Source: Motacilla alba alba
Taxonomy: Eukaryota > Chordata > Aves > Passeriformes > Motacillidae
Length of the DNA: 64,000 nucleotides
Assembly: GCF_015832195.1 (NCBI RefSeq)
Contig: NC_052046.1
Span: 14,624,161 to 14,688,160, forward strand
Direction of reading: 5' to 3'
The translations under genes were made by a program, and so were the position numbers. Below, one piece after another: positions 13,244 to 26,375 of the stretch. Below the pieces are notes generated by a model that had not been told where the DNA came from, searched no databases, and was given only the letters and a program-made list of their open reading frames with translations. Each line of letters begins with the position of its first letter. The first letter of the stretch is position 1.

Positions 13244-13280
13244 GGGGGAGTGGAAGGAGGGCAGGAAGAAAGGGGGAGGG
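13244..13280 (+). repeat. G-rich purine tract, possible G-quadruplex
   Basis: Four G runs lie on the plus strand at 13244-13248, 13259-13261, 13272-13276 and 13278-13280, inside a nearly pure purine stretch. Two of the loops are about 10 bases, so this is a long-loop rather than a canonical quadruplex motif. Confidence 0.45.
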
Positions 13281-15809
13281 CAGTGTCAGCCATCCAGGAA
13301 TCCTGTGTAAGAATCTGCTGAAAGTGCTGGTGTGAGAAGTTTTTGTGGATATAGGTTATAATTGCTTCTTTACTCAAACTGTATAACAGCCCATGTTCTA
13401 AATATTTAATTCTGTTTTGCAACATATATTTTGCATTGAAATACAACAGGCTGGGGAAGCATCATAGGCCCAGCAAACATCCTGAGAAAATGGTGCCTGG
13501 CTGCCTGAGTTGATTTTCTTGCTGCCTGAGATGAGCTTTTTCTTTAGAAACCTTTACTGCTTAACTCCAGCAGTCACCACAACTAGGTTACAGTCGTGCA
13601 AAAGGAAGGACACTTGGAAAACGAGGAGCTGGAGAGACTGAGAAAATGGAAATAGGGCAGTTCATTAAATTAAATATATCTTGTGAGAGGCTCATTTTAA
13701 AGTTTGTGAAGAGAGGGAAAGAAGATTGGAATTGCAATGGGAATGCTCTATTGGGGTCAAGAACAGTTACCCTCTCTCAGATGCAGAAGGAACTCTGGAT
13801 CCCGCAGTTGTACTGACAGACCTCAGAGGCCATAGTTTGGGGAATGTTGTGATAAGGCTATGGTTGAAGAAAAAGAGGACATGCTATTGACCTCAAAAAT
13901 ATATTTTGAAACTGTATGTGGCCTCTTTAAATATCTTCAGCATATTTAAAATTTACATAAATTTCTTAATCTGCATTGTTCAGGTAATACTAAGTCAGCA
14001 CATAAGTGCAAGCTCGGAGTCTTGGATCTCTGTGTAAGGCTGCAAGGACACAGATGTTATCCATGTCTCAAGTCCTGATAAGCACTGTACTGTTGGGCTG
14101 GGTTCATGTGGAAATCAGGAAAGTCCTGTTCCATTTCTCAGGTTCTTCTTGTGTAGAGGCAAGAGCAATGCCTCAGAACAACACACTTAACTCCTCTTTG
14201 AGTTAGTGTGGCCATCACTCATTATAAAATACCTGTTTATCAAGAAACATGGAACTGAGGGGGTGTGGTTTAGGTCACTGAGTTTGTTTTCTACCACTGC
14301 AGGCAGCCAGGATACCTTTCAGAAGCCAATCACACATTGTCTCAGTATTTTAGTTGACCTTCTCATTGCTTTCTCCTAGGAACCCAATTCTGTTTAAGAT
14401 AAAATATTTTCCTTTTTGGATAATAGCCAGAATACTGGTTTTTGCACTACTTGGCACAAGACGAAGCTCTGTTTTCTTTGGTGCTTGTAGTTGATATACT
14501 TCTTGTTTTTCTTAATTTTCTTTCTGCTAGATTTTACTCAGATTGACTGCTAGGACTTCTCACTTTCTCTTAAATTTTCTTGTCTCCAGGATGCTAATCA
14601 ATATCTAGTCTCATTGTTTCTCTCCTTGGTTTATTATCTGCATTCATCTGGACGTAAATATTTGTCTAGCTTTGTCTGTAATCTTTTCCTTTCAAACACT
14701 TAGCCTTTTTTTTCTTTCCTTTTTCTGAAAAATTGGGGTACTGATAAATCTTGAGCATGCTTTTACATCTTGCATCATTTACCTGATATAGAATTTAGCC
14801 TTATTAAATACAGTATTAGCTGCCAAGAGTCGATAGTGCTCTAATGTACATAAATGCATATATGTTATTACTGTATTATTATTTCTTAAGGGTGGGCTCA
14901 TTGTATGCCCATGCTTCTATGAGCTCCACAGTAGAGATGCAATGATCACTGATGCTGATTCAGACCAAGGAAATCAAGTCATATTATTGCTGAAGCCTTC
15001 ATTTTGAAAATATTATAATGCACAGTAGAAAATACAAGGCTGTCCTGGTTTTGGGGATTATTTCTTATTAAAAAAAAAACATTGCCTGGCTGTTCAAGAA
15101 GCTAAAGCAGTGTAAGGTTCGCCTCTGCAACTATGTTGTATTTTCAAACAAGATGTGGTAAAGAAAGTACCTTCCCAGAAGAGTGCTTCTTCAGCATTCT
15201 TCTGAATGCTGCCTTGTCTTCCACAAAGGGAGGTAGGATCACTTCCTTGTGCTCTGAGTGCAAGAACATGTCTTTGGTTCTACTTCCAAAACATTGCTTA
15301 TGAGCCTGTATAAAGCTGAAAGCAGTTGGTGCTATACAAAGAAACTATGTGTGAGACAGAACATTTCACTCAGAATGTTAACAGTCTGTGGATATTTGAT
15401 ATGGTTCTGCTGTTGCAAACCATGTTTATTTGATGCTTTTGGTTGTGTGGGGTTTTTTTGCAGTACTGCTCTGAAGCATAGCATTGGTACAGGAGCTGTA
15501 AGATGTCTGAAGCTAGTGCATTTCTTCTACTGAAAGAATTTACAGCAAATTTCTTTAAACACATCACCTATATTTGTATGGGGCTGTCAACATAAACAAA
15601 TATGTTAGGAAGCTTTTGATTTTTTAATGAGTTTCTTATACCAATCTGAGTTCAGTGAGAGAAGTCTAATTTGGCAAGAGTCCCTGCAGAACCTCTCCAT
15701 AACCTGCAGGTTTTCCCCAAGATCCTCAAAAGCTGTGCAGGCTGCCAAGCAAAGCTGACTCCAAGGGAATACAATAAATTTACAGCAGTATATTGATTTC
15801 ACTTCCCTA

Positions 15810-15814
<5 letters not shown>
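13281..15814. other. Unique DNA, no gene seen
   Basis: Pyrimidine-rich on plus from about 14390 to 14720. A 'tgtcctggttttgg' word at about 15043 resembles the start of bird ERV LTRs, but the following sequence does not continue the match. Confidence 0.5.

Positions 15815-15856
<42 letters not shown>
15815..15856 (-). repeat. 42-base T run (poly-A on minus strand)
   Basis: There are 42 consecutive T on the plus strand. It could be a poly(A) tail of a retrocopy read on the minus strand, whose body would lie to the right (from 15857). No aataaa signal sits directly before it on minus and no recognisable parent sequence is seen, so a simple homopolymer expansion is equally possible. The lysine run in the minus frame 15605-15916 is an artefact of it. 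Confidence 0.9.
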
Positions 15857-15857
<1 letters not shown>

Positions 15858-17747
15858 TGACATTTTAAGTGGAAATTGGGCGTCTTTTTTTCATAAATGA
15901 CTGGTAGATTCAACAATCAGAATATGGCTGTTCCTCCATCTTAGTGTTCAGGTTTTAAATATGTTTGGCTTGAGACTGGGTATGAGAGTCAAACCCTTAT
16001 ATTTTTATTCAGAAAAAGATGTCCATTCACTTCAGTAGTTTTTCTCCTGCAATGGACAGAAACCATCAAAACCTGAGAGTTTAGTACAGTTATGTAATTC
16101 TAAGTGCTACCTCTATGTTTAATATACCCCTTGGTTGCATAAAGGGGCTCCATGGCTATGAAAGGATAAAGTGTCTCTCTCTCACCAGCGAGGTCCTGTT
16201 GCCTGAGTGGCTGCAACTGAGCAAGTTCCTGTAAATGCCTGTTAATATGATTCTCTCCCAGCCTGAGATTTTTTGCTCTGAAGTATATAGCAAGTTTTGC
16301 ATAGTTAAGTGTGAATATAAATACATACTCTAGCTGTCTGCATTCACTGCCCAAAAATTGAATGTGTTTCAAAGGAATTTTCTCCTTTAGTGTCTACTTT
16401 TTTTTTTTTTTAATGGTCCTTATGCTTCAGTTAATTTTGACAAATTTCTTGGGGTTCACATTCAAGAACTCTTGAAACTTGTGTACTAAGATTTACAAAC
16501 TAAATTTACTAAGTAATTTACAAAGGAGAGAACAGCAGCAACCTCAGCATGCCAGTGTTGAAATTATGTTTGGTTTCCTATTACAGGGCTGTGAATCATG
16601 TTTAATCTTTCAGATTTTAATACTCTCTGATAGAAATACTATGAGGCTAGGGGGGTGGTTTTGAAAAGATGTGTAAATGCTTCTTTTTGTGCAATGTAAG
16701 GTCTGTAAGGTTTGAAGCACCTTGGGAAGAATAATTTGAAATTATGATGAGTTCATGCTTTACTCTAATGTTTTATAACAATTTTGATACAAAAAGTGAT
16801 TAGATTGTCTCAGCCTCTATGAAATATTCTAAGTGAAGATACACCAGCTGCATTCTCTTAGGGCTGATTATTTTCTTTGGGTAAAGGGCATGTCATGCAG
16901 TGCTTGGATATGACTTGTCATTCATATATGCCACGTGCCCCTCACAAACAATTACGAAGAATTGTATCTTTCTGTGAAACTGTAATACAACAGGGCCTAG
17001 GGAAAGAAGATATATCATCTCTTGAAGTTCACAATGAATATGTGAGAGCTGTGAAGAATGTCTTATTGCTCCAGGCAGGTAGCTTAAATGTCAGATGATA
17101 GAAAGTTATAGGAAATCAGCCCATTTTCCGTTATATCTCTTCCTGCTCTGGAAGAGCATTTCAGCAAAGAGAAGATAAGACGGGGATTGTTTTAGACAAA
17201 TCAAATTATTCTAAATTTACTTCAAGACATGAACAACACTGTGTTCCATTCCAAACCAATTGTCCTCAAAATGGGAGTTTTAAATGCCTGGTGGCTGATG
17301 TCAATGCCTGCAATATACACTGAGATACCTTGCTCTAATAAGGCATATTCAGTGGTGAGGAATCTTTGTGTTGCTGTTTTCTTCCTTTGGCTGCTGGTAA
17401 CCATAAGTGGACATCCATCCTCATGTTCCTAAAGTTAACCCTGAGAAAATATCCAGTGTGAATGCATTGCTTATTCGAGATTAGATACTCTTTGCTAACT
17501 CTTTGCATTCTTTCATGAATGAGATTTCTATTGATCAGATAGAAATGTTGGATCAGCTTCTGTGCTGCTACAAAAAGGTACTACATTTCTGCACACTATT
17601 ACTCATTCATGGCATTACTCAGTTTAACCACCCACCATGAACTGACATTCATACCAATCCACATGAGTTGTAACCATGCCCCTCTCACATCAGTAACCTG
17701 CAAGTATGCACTTCTCCCACATTCCTAAATTTATTGTTGCAGCCCAG
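15857..17747. other. Unique DNA, no gene seen
   Basis: Contains chance frames of up to 90 codons on both strands. No domain or repeat is recognised. A 14-T run occurs at about 16399-16412. Confidence 0.5.
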
Positions 17748-17914
17748 TGTCATGATTTAATCCATGAGAGCAACTGATGCCATTACAACTATTTGCTCAC
17801 GCCTGCACCAGTAGAATGGGGAAAGAGATTTGGAAGGGTAAAAGTGAGAAAATGTTTCATTTGAAATAAAGTAAAATTAATAACTGAAATTAAATTACAT
17901 GAATTAAATCTAAA

Positions 17915-17974
<60 letters not shown>

Positions 17975-18241
17975 GTTTGTAATGAAAAGAAAAATAACAA
18001 AGAGCTGGAAATAAAGGTAAATGATGCAGATTAAAACAATGGCTCACCTCCAATCTACTGATGCCACACCAGTGCCTGAGCAGTGGAACTTCTCCCAACT
18101 GTCCCCCCGGTTTATATGCTGAGCATGATGCCATGTAGTATGGAATATCCTTGTGGTCCTTTGAGATCAGCCCTCCAATAGACTGGATCCACACCAGTTA
18201 TTGGGAAGAAAATTAACTCTATCCCAGCCAAAACCAGCACA
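17748..18241 (-). mobile_element. Solo LTR, ERVL-like avian endogenous retrovirus
   Basis: Read on the minus strand the element opens at 18241 with tgtgctggttttggctggg and 'atagagttaattttcttcc', the standard start of bird ERVL-type LTRs, and closes at 17748 with ...aaatcatgaca, so it has TG...CA ends. Inside, 'gatattccatactacatgg' matches the family, and a TATA-like atataaa lies at 18111-18117 (minus) where a U3 promoter would be. Length is 494 bp including an expanded (TAA)n. No internal gag, pol or env is seen on either side, so it is a solo LTR. The flanking 5-mers cccag and gtcag agree at 3 of 5 positions, so a target-site duplication is at best decayed. Orientation rests on my recollection of the family layout. 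Confidence 0.85.
17916..17974. repeat. (TAA)~20 microsatellite inside the LTR
   Basis: 59 bases of uninterrupted taa/aat trinucleotide. Related LTRs carry a short aat/gat-rich segment at this place, so this is probably an expansion of an element-internal seed. Confidence 0.95.
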
Positions 18242-20815
18242 GTCAGCAATCCCCAGGTAATGTTTTTTTTTGGTTTTTCACCAGAAAGTATTAGGGATTA
18301 TTACCTTGAATCCAGTAGACTTGCCTGCTGTTATCAGCCTTGGCAACATGTCTGTTGCCCATTCTACTGTCACAAATTCCCCATATTGCCCTCATTTGAC
18401 GTTCCAATAGAAGCAATGTTGTCTACAATTCCTTTGTAAGGTTACTTTGAGTGAGATAATATTGTCTAGTGCTCATTTGTAAAGATGCTTACATCTACTG
18501 ACTCAAGGTGCTATGAGATCTAGTGATCGGGATAGTTTAATCCTTCAGTGAAATCAGAGTGTCCACAAATAGCAAAATATAGAGAAATTCAAATCTTAAG
18601 TAATATAGGGAGGTGATGCAGATAAATACTTGGTGCTAAGGTAATGGAGACGACTGGTAACTATGAGGCTGTATCAGATGAGTGTAAGTAGGTTTATGTA
18701 GTAAGGTAAAGGGTTGGCTGCCTTCTGTGATTGAATCATATAAAAAGTTTGACTAGATAAACTTGGGCAGACACTAAAAGTGCTGTGTAGTTGTATTAAA
18801 AAATTTAAGAATTTCCTATGAACAGAAGTATTCCAAAACAACTTTAGTCAATGACATATAATATAACAACTTATTTGTTTTATTTTTAAAATCAAAGGCA
18901 AGACAACAGTATTTAAATATTTAGATAAATATGCTGTATTTCAGAGTATCTGAAAGCACAGGAACTTCTGATTATTATGTGTCACTATGCTGTGTAAAAC
19001 TTATAGTTTAGTAACTCATTTAACTAGTCTTCTCATACATCAGTACATTGTTCATTGAGGTTTATATTTAATGTCCTGGATAGTGTTTGTGGGAATAAGT
19101 AATATATTTTACTACATGAAAATTACTAAGTTTGGGAGTGAGGGCCCAGGGGGGTGATGGGAAGTCATCTTCCTCTTGTGTAATCCTTCCTTCTAGTCTG
19201 AAACTGAAATGATGTGCTAATGCCATGACAGGTCCAAGTTTACTTTGATTTTATCAGGTAATTTCAAAGGAAAGTGGGTTTGACACTAACAGAATAAATA
19301 CTCCCTGGGTTGGTATCCAAAAAGGTTTCAGTTTGACTATAAATATTATTATAGAAAATCAGTAGCTGGCAGTTTTCTTTGGATATTGATATTGTATTAT
19401 TTTGAATTATGCTGTATATTCATATGTGTTTGGTCAGAGCTGATGTTATTCCACTCACTCAGCAGTCCAAAGGAAGACAGATGATCTGACTCACAGTTCA
19501 CAGCCAGAGGAATGGAGAGGTAAACAAAATTACTATTTTTTATTTAGTTTATTCACAGTTTATGATCATCCTCCAGTCTGTGAAAATAAGGTAGGACTCT
19601 TAGCTAAAAATAATTTGTCAGTTTAAAAAAGATGCTTTTAATTTTCACCTCAGAAGTTCAGGATATTATTACCATGTTGTATATTGTTCTGTCAGTCATG
19701 GGAGGTGTTTTCCAATAAACATCTTGAGTAGCTGGAAATATTTTAATATTAGTTTGTTGACCTTATCCAACCAAGATGATAAAAGCAGATAGAAGAGAGA
19801 TGCAAAGAAAGAAGGAAATAATTTGGCTTCATTTCAAGCTATTAGATATTTGGCTTCATGCCAAATAGTTTAATTTTAGATGGGCTAACATACTTCATCT
19901 CCACTAAAGGAAAGGCAAATTTTAAGTAAGAGAAAAGCAAAATTTAGGGTAAGTTTACCTCCTCTTTGTTTCCTTTTTAATCAGAACCATTCTTAACTAA
20001 TCTGGAATGAAAAATAACAAAGTGAGATGTTCTTACCCCTTCTGTAATAAAAGTCTGGGGAGTTGCCAGAGATGTCTTAGGTACTTTGATTCACCAGCTG
20101 AGATGGCCTGACCTCTTAGATGTTCAGAGCTGAATGTTAACCACCATTGTTTCTGTATCTGCCTCCTACTTTTTGCTGTAAAGAACAGGAAGCTCAGCCA
20201 GCACCATGTTTATCACACTGTAGCAGTCTGAAACAGCTCAGTTTGGCTTGGGGGCTCTCATGTAAATTGTTTCATTACGTTTGTTGAGGGATTGTGGGTT
20301 TGCATTCAAAACTACAACCTTCAAATACAAGTTTACGGCTTGAATAAATTCAAACTCTTTAAGCACAGCTTGTTCATAACTGTGAAGTTTCACTTTGCTC
20401 CCAAACCATGTAGAACTGTGAGTTGTGTATGAGTAGAATCACTTGCTCCAGTTTTATGGATATGAGGCTATGATGTGCTTTTTATAGTTTCCAGGTCTGC
20501 TCCAAGCTGTCCATGTGAAAAGGTATGGCTTGAGATCAGTATAAATTTCTAAAGGACAAAGATCTGTGTCAGCTCTACCTACCTTTAAGAACACAGTATG
20601 ATTCCTTCCTATAGGAGGAACCCAGTCAGTTCTGTGAAGAAGATCCCATTCAAGGGGACAGATTCTCCTTGGAAGCACTTGTCTCCATGGTCTGGAACCA
20701 GGTGCTTTGGTGTCGCTGGATAGCTGTGATGCTGCCCACAGTTGCAAGTTATTTTCAATCAGATCATTAATAGGAAGATTAATTTCTCAATAAACATTAA
20801 ATGCAGCAAATTGCT
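18242..20815. other. Unique DNA, no gene seen
   Basis: Small features only: a direct repeat atttggcttcat at about 19821 and 19849, the second forming a 7-bp hairpin with gccaaat (19849-19867). The 97-codon minus frame at 20454-20747 has no recognisable domain. Confidence 0.5.
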
Positions 20816-20845
20816 GCTGAACCATTGGTTCAGCAATGAACCAAT
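20816..20845. repeat. Overlapping inverted repeats (two alternative hairpins)
   Basis: Bases 20816-20834 form gctgaacca-t-tggttcagc, a perfect 9-bp inverted repeat. Bases 20822-20845 form cattggttca-gcaa-tgaaccaatg, a perfect 10-bp stem with a 4-base loop. The tggttca segment is shared, so only one hairpin can form at a time. Confidence 0.8.
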
Positions 20846-23800
20846 GATGGAGCACCTGCCACTATGGTCAGTGAAGCACTTGTGCATCCTCTGACTGCCT
20901 CTGGTACAGGATGACTGGTTTCTTTATCAGAATTTGGAATCTTCACTGAGGATTTTCCTATTGCCTTACATTATTAGTGACCTCTGAAAGCTGAATAGAA
21001 ACCAATGCTATTTCACACATAGCTAATCTCTTGTAAGATTTAAAGAAAGTATCTTTAGCTAAATAGCGGAAACTTTCTGAATGATATTAGTGATTAGGAG
21101 AAAAATATATGCAAAAATTATGTTAATTGGAGGGGCTTTAAAATTAAATTTAGCTTTTAGGACCACACCAAGTAGTTTCTTCTACAATCAATTACATGGA
21201 TATGAACAATTTTCCTGTTTTCCATTTCAAGATCAAATGATCTCATAGGTTTTGGCAACCTTACCTCAGGTTAGTAAATGTCTCTTGTTTCCAAAAATGT
21301 ATTCACAACCAGGAGCATCAAGGAAAGAGTTCATTGCAGAGATTAATTTCAGAAGGAGACAACAAAGGTGATGTTACTAAATATTTTTGGTTACTGGAAA
21401 TGTATTTTGAAAACTTTATCAACTCTAACCATTGGATTTTGACTTTATCTACAAATCCAGATGGCCTATTTGGGGCAGCCAAACAGAGCAATTGGTTGAG
21501 AACTGTAATTTTGCAAACTTGTTAAATATGAGAATATTTTTTCAGGGCTGGTTGCAGCTGCAGTGAAAAATTGCAGAATTGTTTTACAGTCATTATTGTG
21601 TTGCAGATGGGAGCCTGAATTCTTGCAGCTTCCCAGTTCCCAGTCAGAGCAATATGGAACATTTCCTTTACCTTTCAATTATGACAGTACTACCACCACT
21701 TGTTTTATTTTCATTTAGCAAGTAAATATATTAGAGTCCACTGCCATCCAGAAAAGACTTCCACTAACTTGGCATGGGATCCTTAGTTCATGTCATTGAG
21801 GACCAACCTACTCTGGGTTAGGGCAACATAATTTGTTCCATATAATTCAGGTGAAGGATGTTCATAATCTAGGGATGAAGCACTCTTTGGTGAACCAGTG
21901 CAGAGCACAGAGAAGGTAACATTATACAGTGAAGCACTGAGCTGTTCTGGTTTTGAACTCTGTATAAGAACTCCTATAGATTAGGACAGGAAAATGTAAG
22001 GATTAGCAGATGTGCCATGCTTATGGTTTGCATAGGAATTACAATTTAAAAAAATTAAGAAAAAATATGCATTTAGCATATAGTTATTAGATGGATACTG
22101 CTTCAGAAATTATTTTCATTTGTATCCTGCCTATTACTGTATTTATCTCTAGCTGTATTTTAGCATACTGCATACCTTTAGCATACCTTGTACCATGAGT
22201 ATATTATTAGTGGGGTGGTGCTTTTAAGAAAAGGATGAAACTAGTTTTAAATTTGCAGTGCTTCTGAGTACTCTGTTCATTGTAAAGTTGGAACACAAAA
22301 TGTCCATTCTGCTTTGATCAATAGTGTCATGTTGTCTCTCCCTATATTTTGTCTCTATTTTGTTGTTGTTTGGACTTTTTTTTCCTTTTCTGTATGTAGT
22401 TACCTCCAGGGTAGTAAAGACAGTAGTAGACAGTTGGCAACCATCAAAGAAATAATGAAGCATTTCCTTTAGAGGCTGTAGAGCTGTTCAGAATATCACT
22501 TCAAGGCTAATAATAGCTTTGAGAATTTAAATTACAGTGCAGTGTTGAAATTTTGTGCTTTGCCTCTACAGTTTTCTTTCCTTGGTTTAGGAGGATCATA
22601 TGTTATTTGAATCCATAAGCTGCTGGAAAACAGTTACTGAAGTATGAACTCAAGACGATGTTATTTGGGGACAAGGAAGAATAAGGGCCCCAGGAATCAA
22701 AAAGACAATGTTTCTCTCTCATTATTTTGGGTCACTGAAGATTACATCTGAAAAGGATAATCTCAGATAGGTATTTCTAGGCTCACATATGGAGAAGTAG
22801 GACAAGAGATTATTTAACAGCTCAACACAAAATTTGTTGGTTGGGGTAGCTGGTGCCAAATACTCAGTGTTCTTGGCAATAAATTGCTTTTTATCTAGCT
22901 TAATCTCTTTGCTAAAAACTAGCATAACTAATGCATACTCAAAAAAAATAGGAAAAAAAAGGAAATGTTCCTTCTTGGATGAAAACTGATTAAAAATCTC
23001 TTCCCAGAGAGCATCTCTTCTCGAGCCAGGAAAGCAGATAACCAAAGAGGGCTACCTGTAAAGATCTCTGCTTTTTCAGGATCAGAAAGATCCCTAGGAC
23101 CTTGTAAGGCCCTGTTGTTTCAGTAAATGGGAAATCAGCTAATAAACATGTCGGTTCACTTCAATAATAGTCCTATACCTGTAGGCAAAACAACAGTGTT
23201 AGAAAACATACATTTGTGAAGAAATGTATTTTAAGACTTAAGAATTAATATGGCATTGGCTCAATCAGAGGCATTTTAAGAAAAGTCATTTGTCATCCAA
23301 AATATTACTGATGTTGCCTCTGGAAATGTTTTGCAATAGGGTTGTAGTTAGAGTAATACCTAGGTTTGTGCCAACCCAGCTTAAAAGACAACAGCCTCAG
23401 AAATCTGGCTTTGAATCTCATACAGTAGTAGATTCATGTGTCTTTAATATGTTTTCTGTTAGAAAGTCCTGTAGAGTTAACCAAAATACTGTAGAAGTCA
23501 GTGACTGCATAATAGAAATTATGCACTCTTTTATATTTTGACATGTACGAAGATAGTTAAAAGATGTAATGCTGTGCAAAGCAGACAAACAAGGAATAAG
23601 AAAATATTCAGAAAATTTAACAAGTAACATATTTTATTGATTCTGTAGGTGTTGTATTTACTTAATAAGCTATACTCAAGAGTTTTTCTTGAAACAGCAA
23701 ACAGATCTATCCCAAATGTCCCTGAAATAAAAGTGTAAGTTTTCTCTTGCAGTGAGGAAGAAATCTTAACTCTTGCTATACAATCTTCCTGAAATGGTAG

Positions 23801-24760
23801 AAACTAGTGTGCAATACAAAGCCAAAAGTTTAAATAAAGTGAGTAGCTCGGTAGGCTCATGTACAGCACCGCTTCCAGCAGCTGGCATATTCTTAACAGA
23901 AAAGAATTTCAGTGGGACTTTTTTTTCATTAGTGCTTTTGTCCTGGCAAACAAAGAAGTAAATTGCTTAGTGACTCACCCTGCAGCTTGATAACATATGG
24001 ATGAGGTGTGAGGTCATGTTCTGCCATCCTTAAAGCCAATATCTAAGCTCATAAGTATTTATTTGCTCTCTGAAGGTGATTATGATCTGCATTACAACAC
24101 CAACACTGCTAGTTTTAAAACAGCAAATTAAATTATTAATTTATTATATATATGTAAAAAACTCATTGCACAGTCTGTCCAAGAAGAGAGAACTTCAGCA
24201 ACTCAGATGTTTCAACTAAAGATGATATGTGCAACTTCCTGCACCTTCAGTTTAAAAAAGCAGCTTTTGAAGCAGAGTAGTTTTTAATAGAGTCATAGTT
24301 GTATGAAAGATTCAGAGAAAAGTTGTATAATTTGCAAGTCTTAAATGCCTGGAAAATGTATCTGGAGCTTAAAGGCATCTCCATGATGAACACTCAAGCT
24401 GAAAGGAGGTTTTCGTCTCCCTGTGGCACGCACAGATAGAGCTGTGATTCTCACTGAATATTTGTTGTGCTTCTTTCATTTTGTTTGGAAGGGTGTGGAT
24501 GGGCAGCAAAACAATGTTCCAAAATTAAAAGCTCAGAAGACCTTAAACTGACCTCTTAAGTCCACATAATAACAAAGCAACATTGAAGGCCTGACCTCAC
24601 AAACTCAGGAAGCACAGTGCCAAATAATCTTGTACAGTATAGGAAAGCCAAAATATTGAACCTTATTTTAGCTCTGCTCTGACAGATGCACTGCAGCCTT
24701 AGGCTCAGGAGCTTTATGTGCTTTTCTGCTCATGAGTAACATTCAGCTCAAGCTTGTGGG
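20846..24760. other. Unique DNA, no gene seen
   Basis: Frames up to 107 codons (22722-23045, minus) with no recognised family. No interspersed repeats recognised. Confidence 0.5.
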
Positions 24761-24792
24761 AAAAAAAAAAAGAAAAAAAAAAGAAAAAAAAA
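24761..24792 (+). repeat. A-rich simple repeat
   Basis: A tract broken only by two single G bases (a11 g a10 g a9). There is no recognised retrocopy body to its left, so it is not assigned as a tail. Confidence 0.9.
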
Positions 24793-26375
24793 TCCTGCAT
24801 GTCCACAAGTGGAGGTCCCCTTGCTGCAGGGGAGTGAGGGGAGTGCAGACTCTTGTGCAGCTAAGGCAGAAGATGCAGAGTGCATTGCCCTTTGGGTTTT
24901 TCTTTGCTTGCTTGGGAAAGAATGTCAGGAGCTAGATACAGTCGAGTAGTGAAGTGGCAGTCCAGGAAACCAGTGCTTTGCTGGTGAAGGCTGACAAGAG
25001 GTCCATGCCCCTCCTCCGGCGTTTGTTGTTTACAGGAAGTCTGGGTGGAACTCTATCACTTCAAGTGACTGGCTCTACATGAGTTGCGTCAATGCAAGAC
25101 TATATGCAGTGAAGTAGAAAATAGAAACCTATAGCAGACCTAGAGAAAAAGATCTCTGAGGATTTAATTCCGGTTCCTTTCAGACAGTGGTCCTTCTTTG
25201 TTCAGCCCTGAGTCTGGGTACTATGGTACAGGCTGCTCTCAGCACAAATGTAACTGCTAGAAATTTTTCTTTCAATTTAGATATATTGAAATTGCTAAGG
25301 CCATTTTCTGAATTATGGAGTCAGTCCTAAGGACTGTGTTTGATTACCTAAATGCACTGTCATCTCTCTTAGATGGAGAGACAAGTTAAATGCTCCTGGA
25401 CCAAATTATCTGCAGAGAATTTCATCTGAGTGCTGTCTCTTAATTTCGAGGATACTTGACTTGCAATGAGTCTTTATAACAAAGTGTTAACTGCAAAAAA
25501 TGGTTGTAGTGACATAAATAAATCTGTTTAGGGCTCTAATGTGAGAAATAGTCCTACTCAAAAAAGCTCATATGCTAGGAAGTTTGTGTTCTGACAAGGT
25601 GGTGCTTCTATGAGGATGAAAGTGCAACAGGAACACTTGGCTGCTCCTCTGTAAGTTATGCAGCATGCATAATGCTTTTATTGTAAAATATTACATTTTT
25701 CCTCTTGTAATAAAATGGCTAAAAAGTTAAGTCAGCAGATACAATAGAAGTGCTGCAAATTAACTGTTAGTCTTCTGCCTTGTCAGTCCATGTATAACTT
25801 TCTGCTTTACATTTTGTAGTTGTTTTGCTGTTTATTTAGTTAAAGGTTATTTGTCCGTTTGGAATGGAGAGTAATGTTTTGATCTTAGTATGAAATTGAG
25901 GAAATAATATAAAAACTTGAAACCATCTAAATAATGAAATGGGGATTCTTAAGGTAAAAAATGCATGCATTTGGAAATCAGATGGAAATCAGATGTCATA
26001 AATTTATTTAGAGTTTCATATTGGCATTAAAATTGTCACAATGAAAAATTACAAATATGGTATGCAGGACTCTAGTATATCTTCTATGTGATGAAATTCA
26101 AATGCTCTTACTTCAGGATACCTTTGTACTTGAAATTTGTCAGGAAGTTTGTGGGACAGAGCAAGAGGAAGGTTTGCATTTCTTTCAGAGTGAAGATGGA
26201 TTATAATGCCTGGTGGGATTTTTATCCAGAGACACTTGCAGTCATTAGCCTTGTCAGGAATTTTTTTTTAATCTGAGTAACAGGAACTGTGGTTAATGGT
26301 GTATACAGTTACTAACAACATTACGATGGCAGAACTAGGTGTTGTCAGTATTATCTATTATAATACAGATATTTC
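24793..26375. other. Unique DNA, no gene seen
   Basis: Contains an 11-bp tandem duplication ggaaatcagat at 25973-25994. No other structure noted. Confidence 0.5.

Noticed and set aside
15043..15070. tgtcctggttttgg as a second ERV LTR start
   Set aside because: Sequence after the first 14 bases departs from the LTR family and no matching end is found.
15605..15916. 103-codon minus frame with a lysine run
   Set aside because: Frame exists only because the T run has no stops.
17910..18194. 94-codon minus frame ending in poly-leucine
   Set aside because: Lies inside the LTR and its tail is the (TAA)n microsatellite read in one phase.
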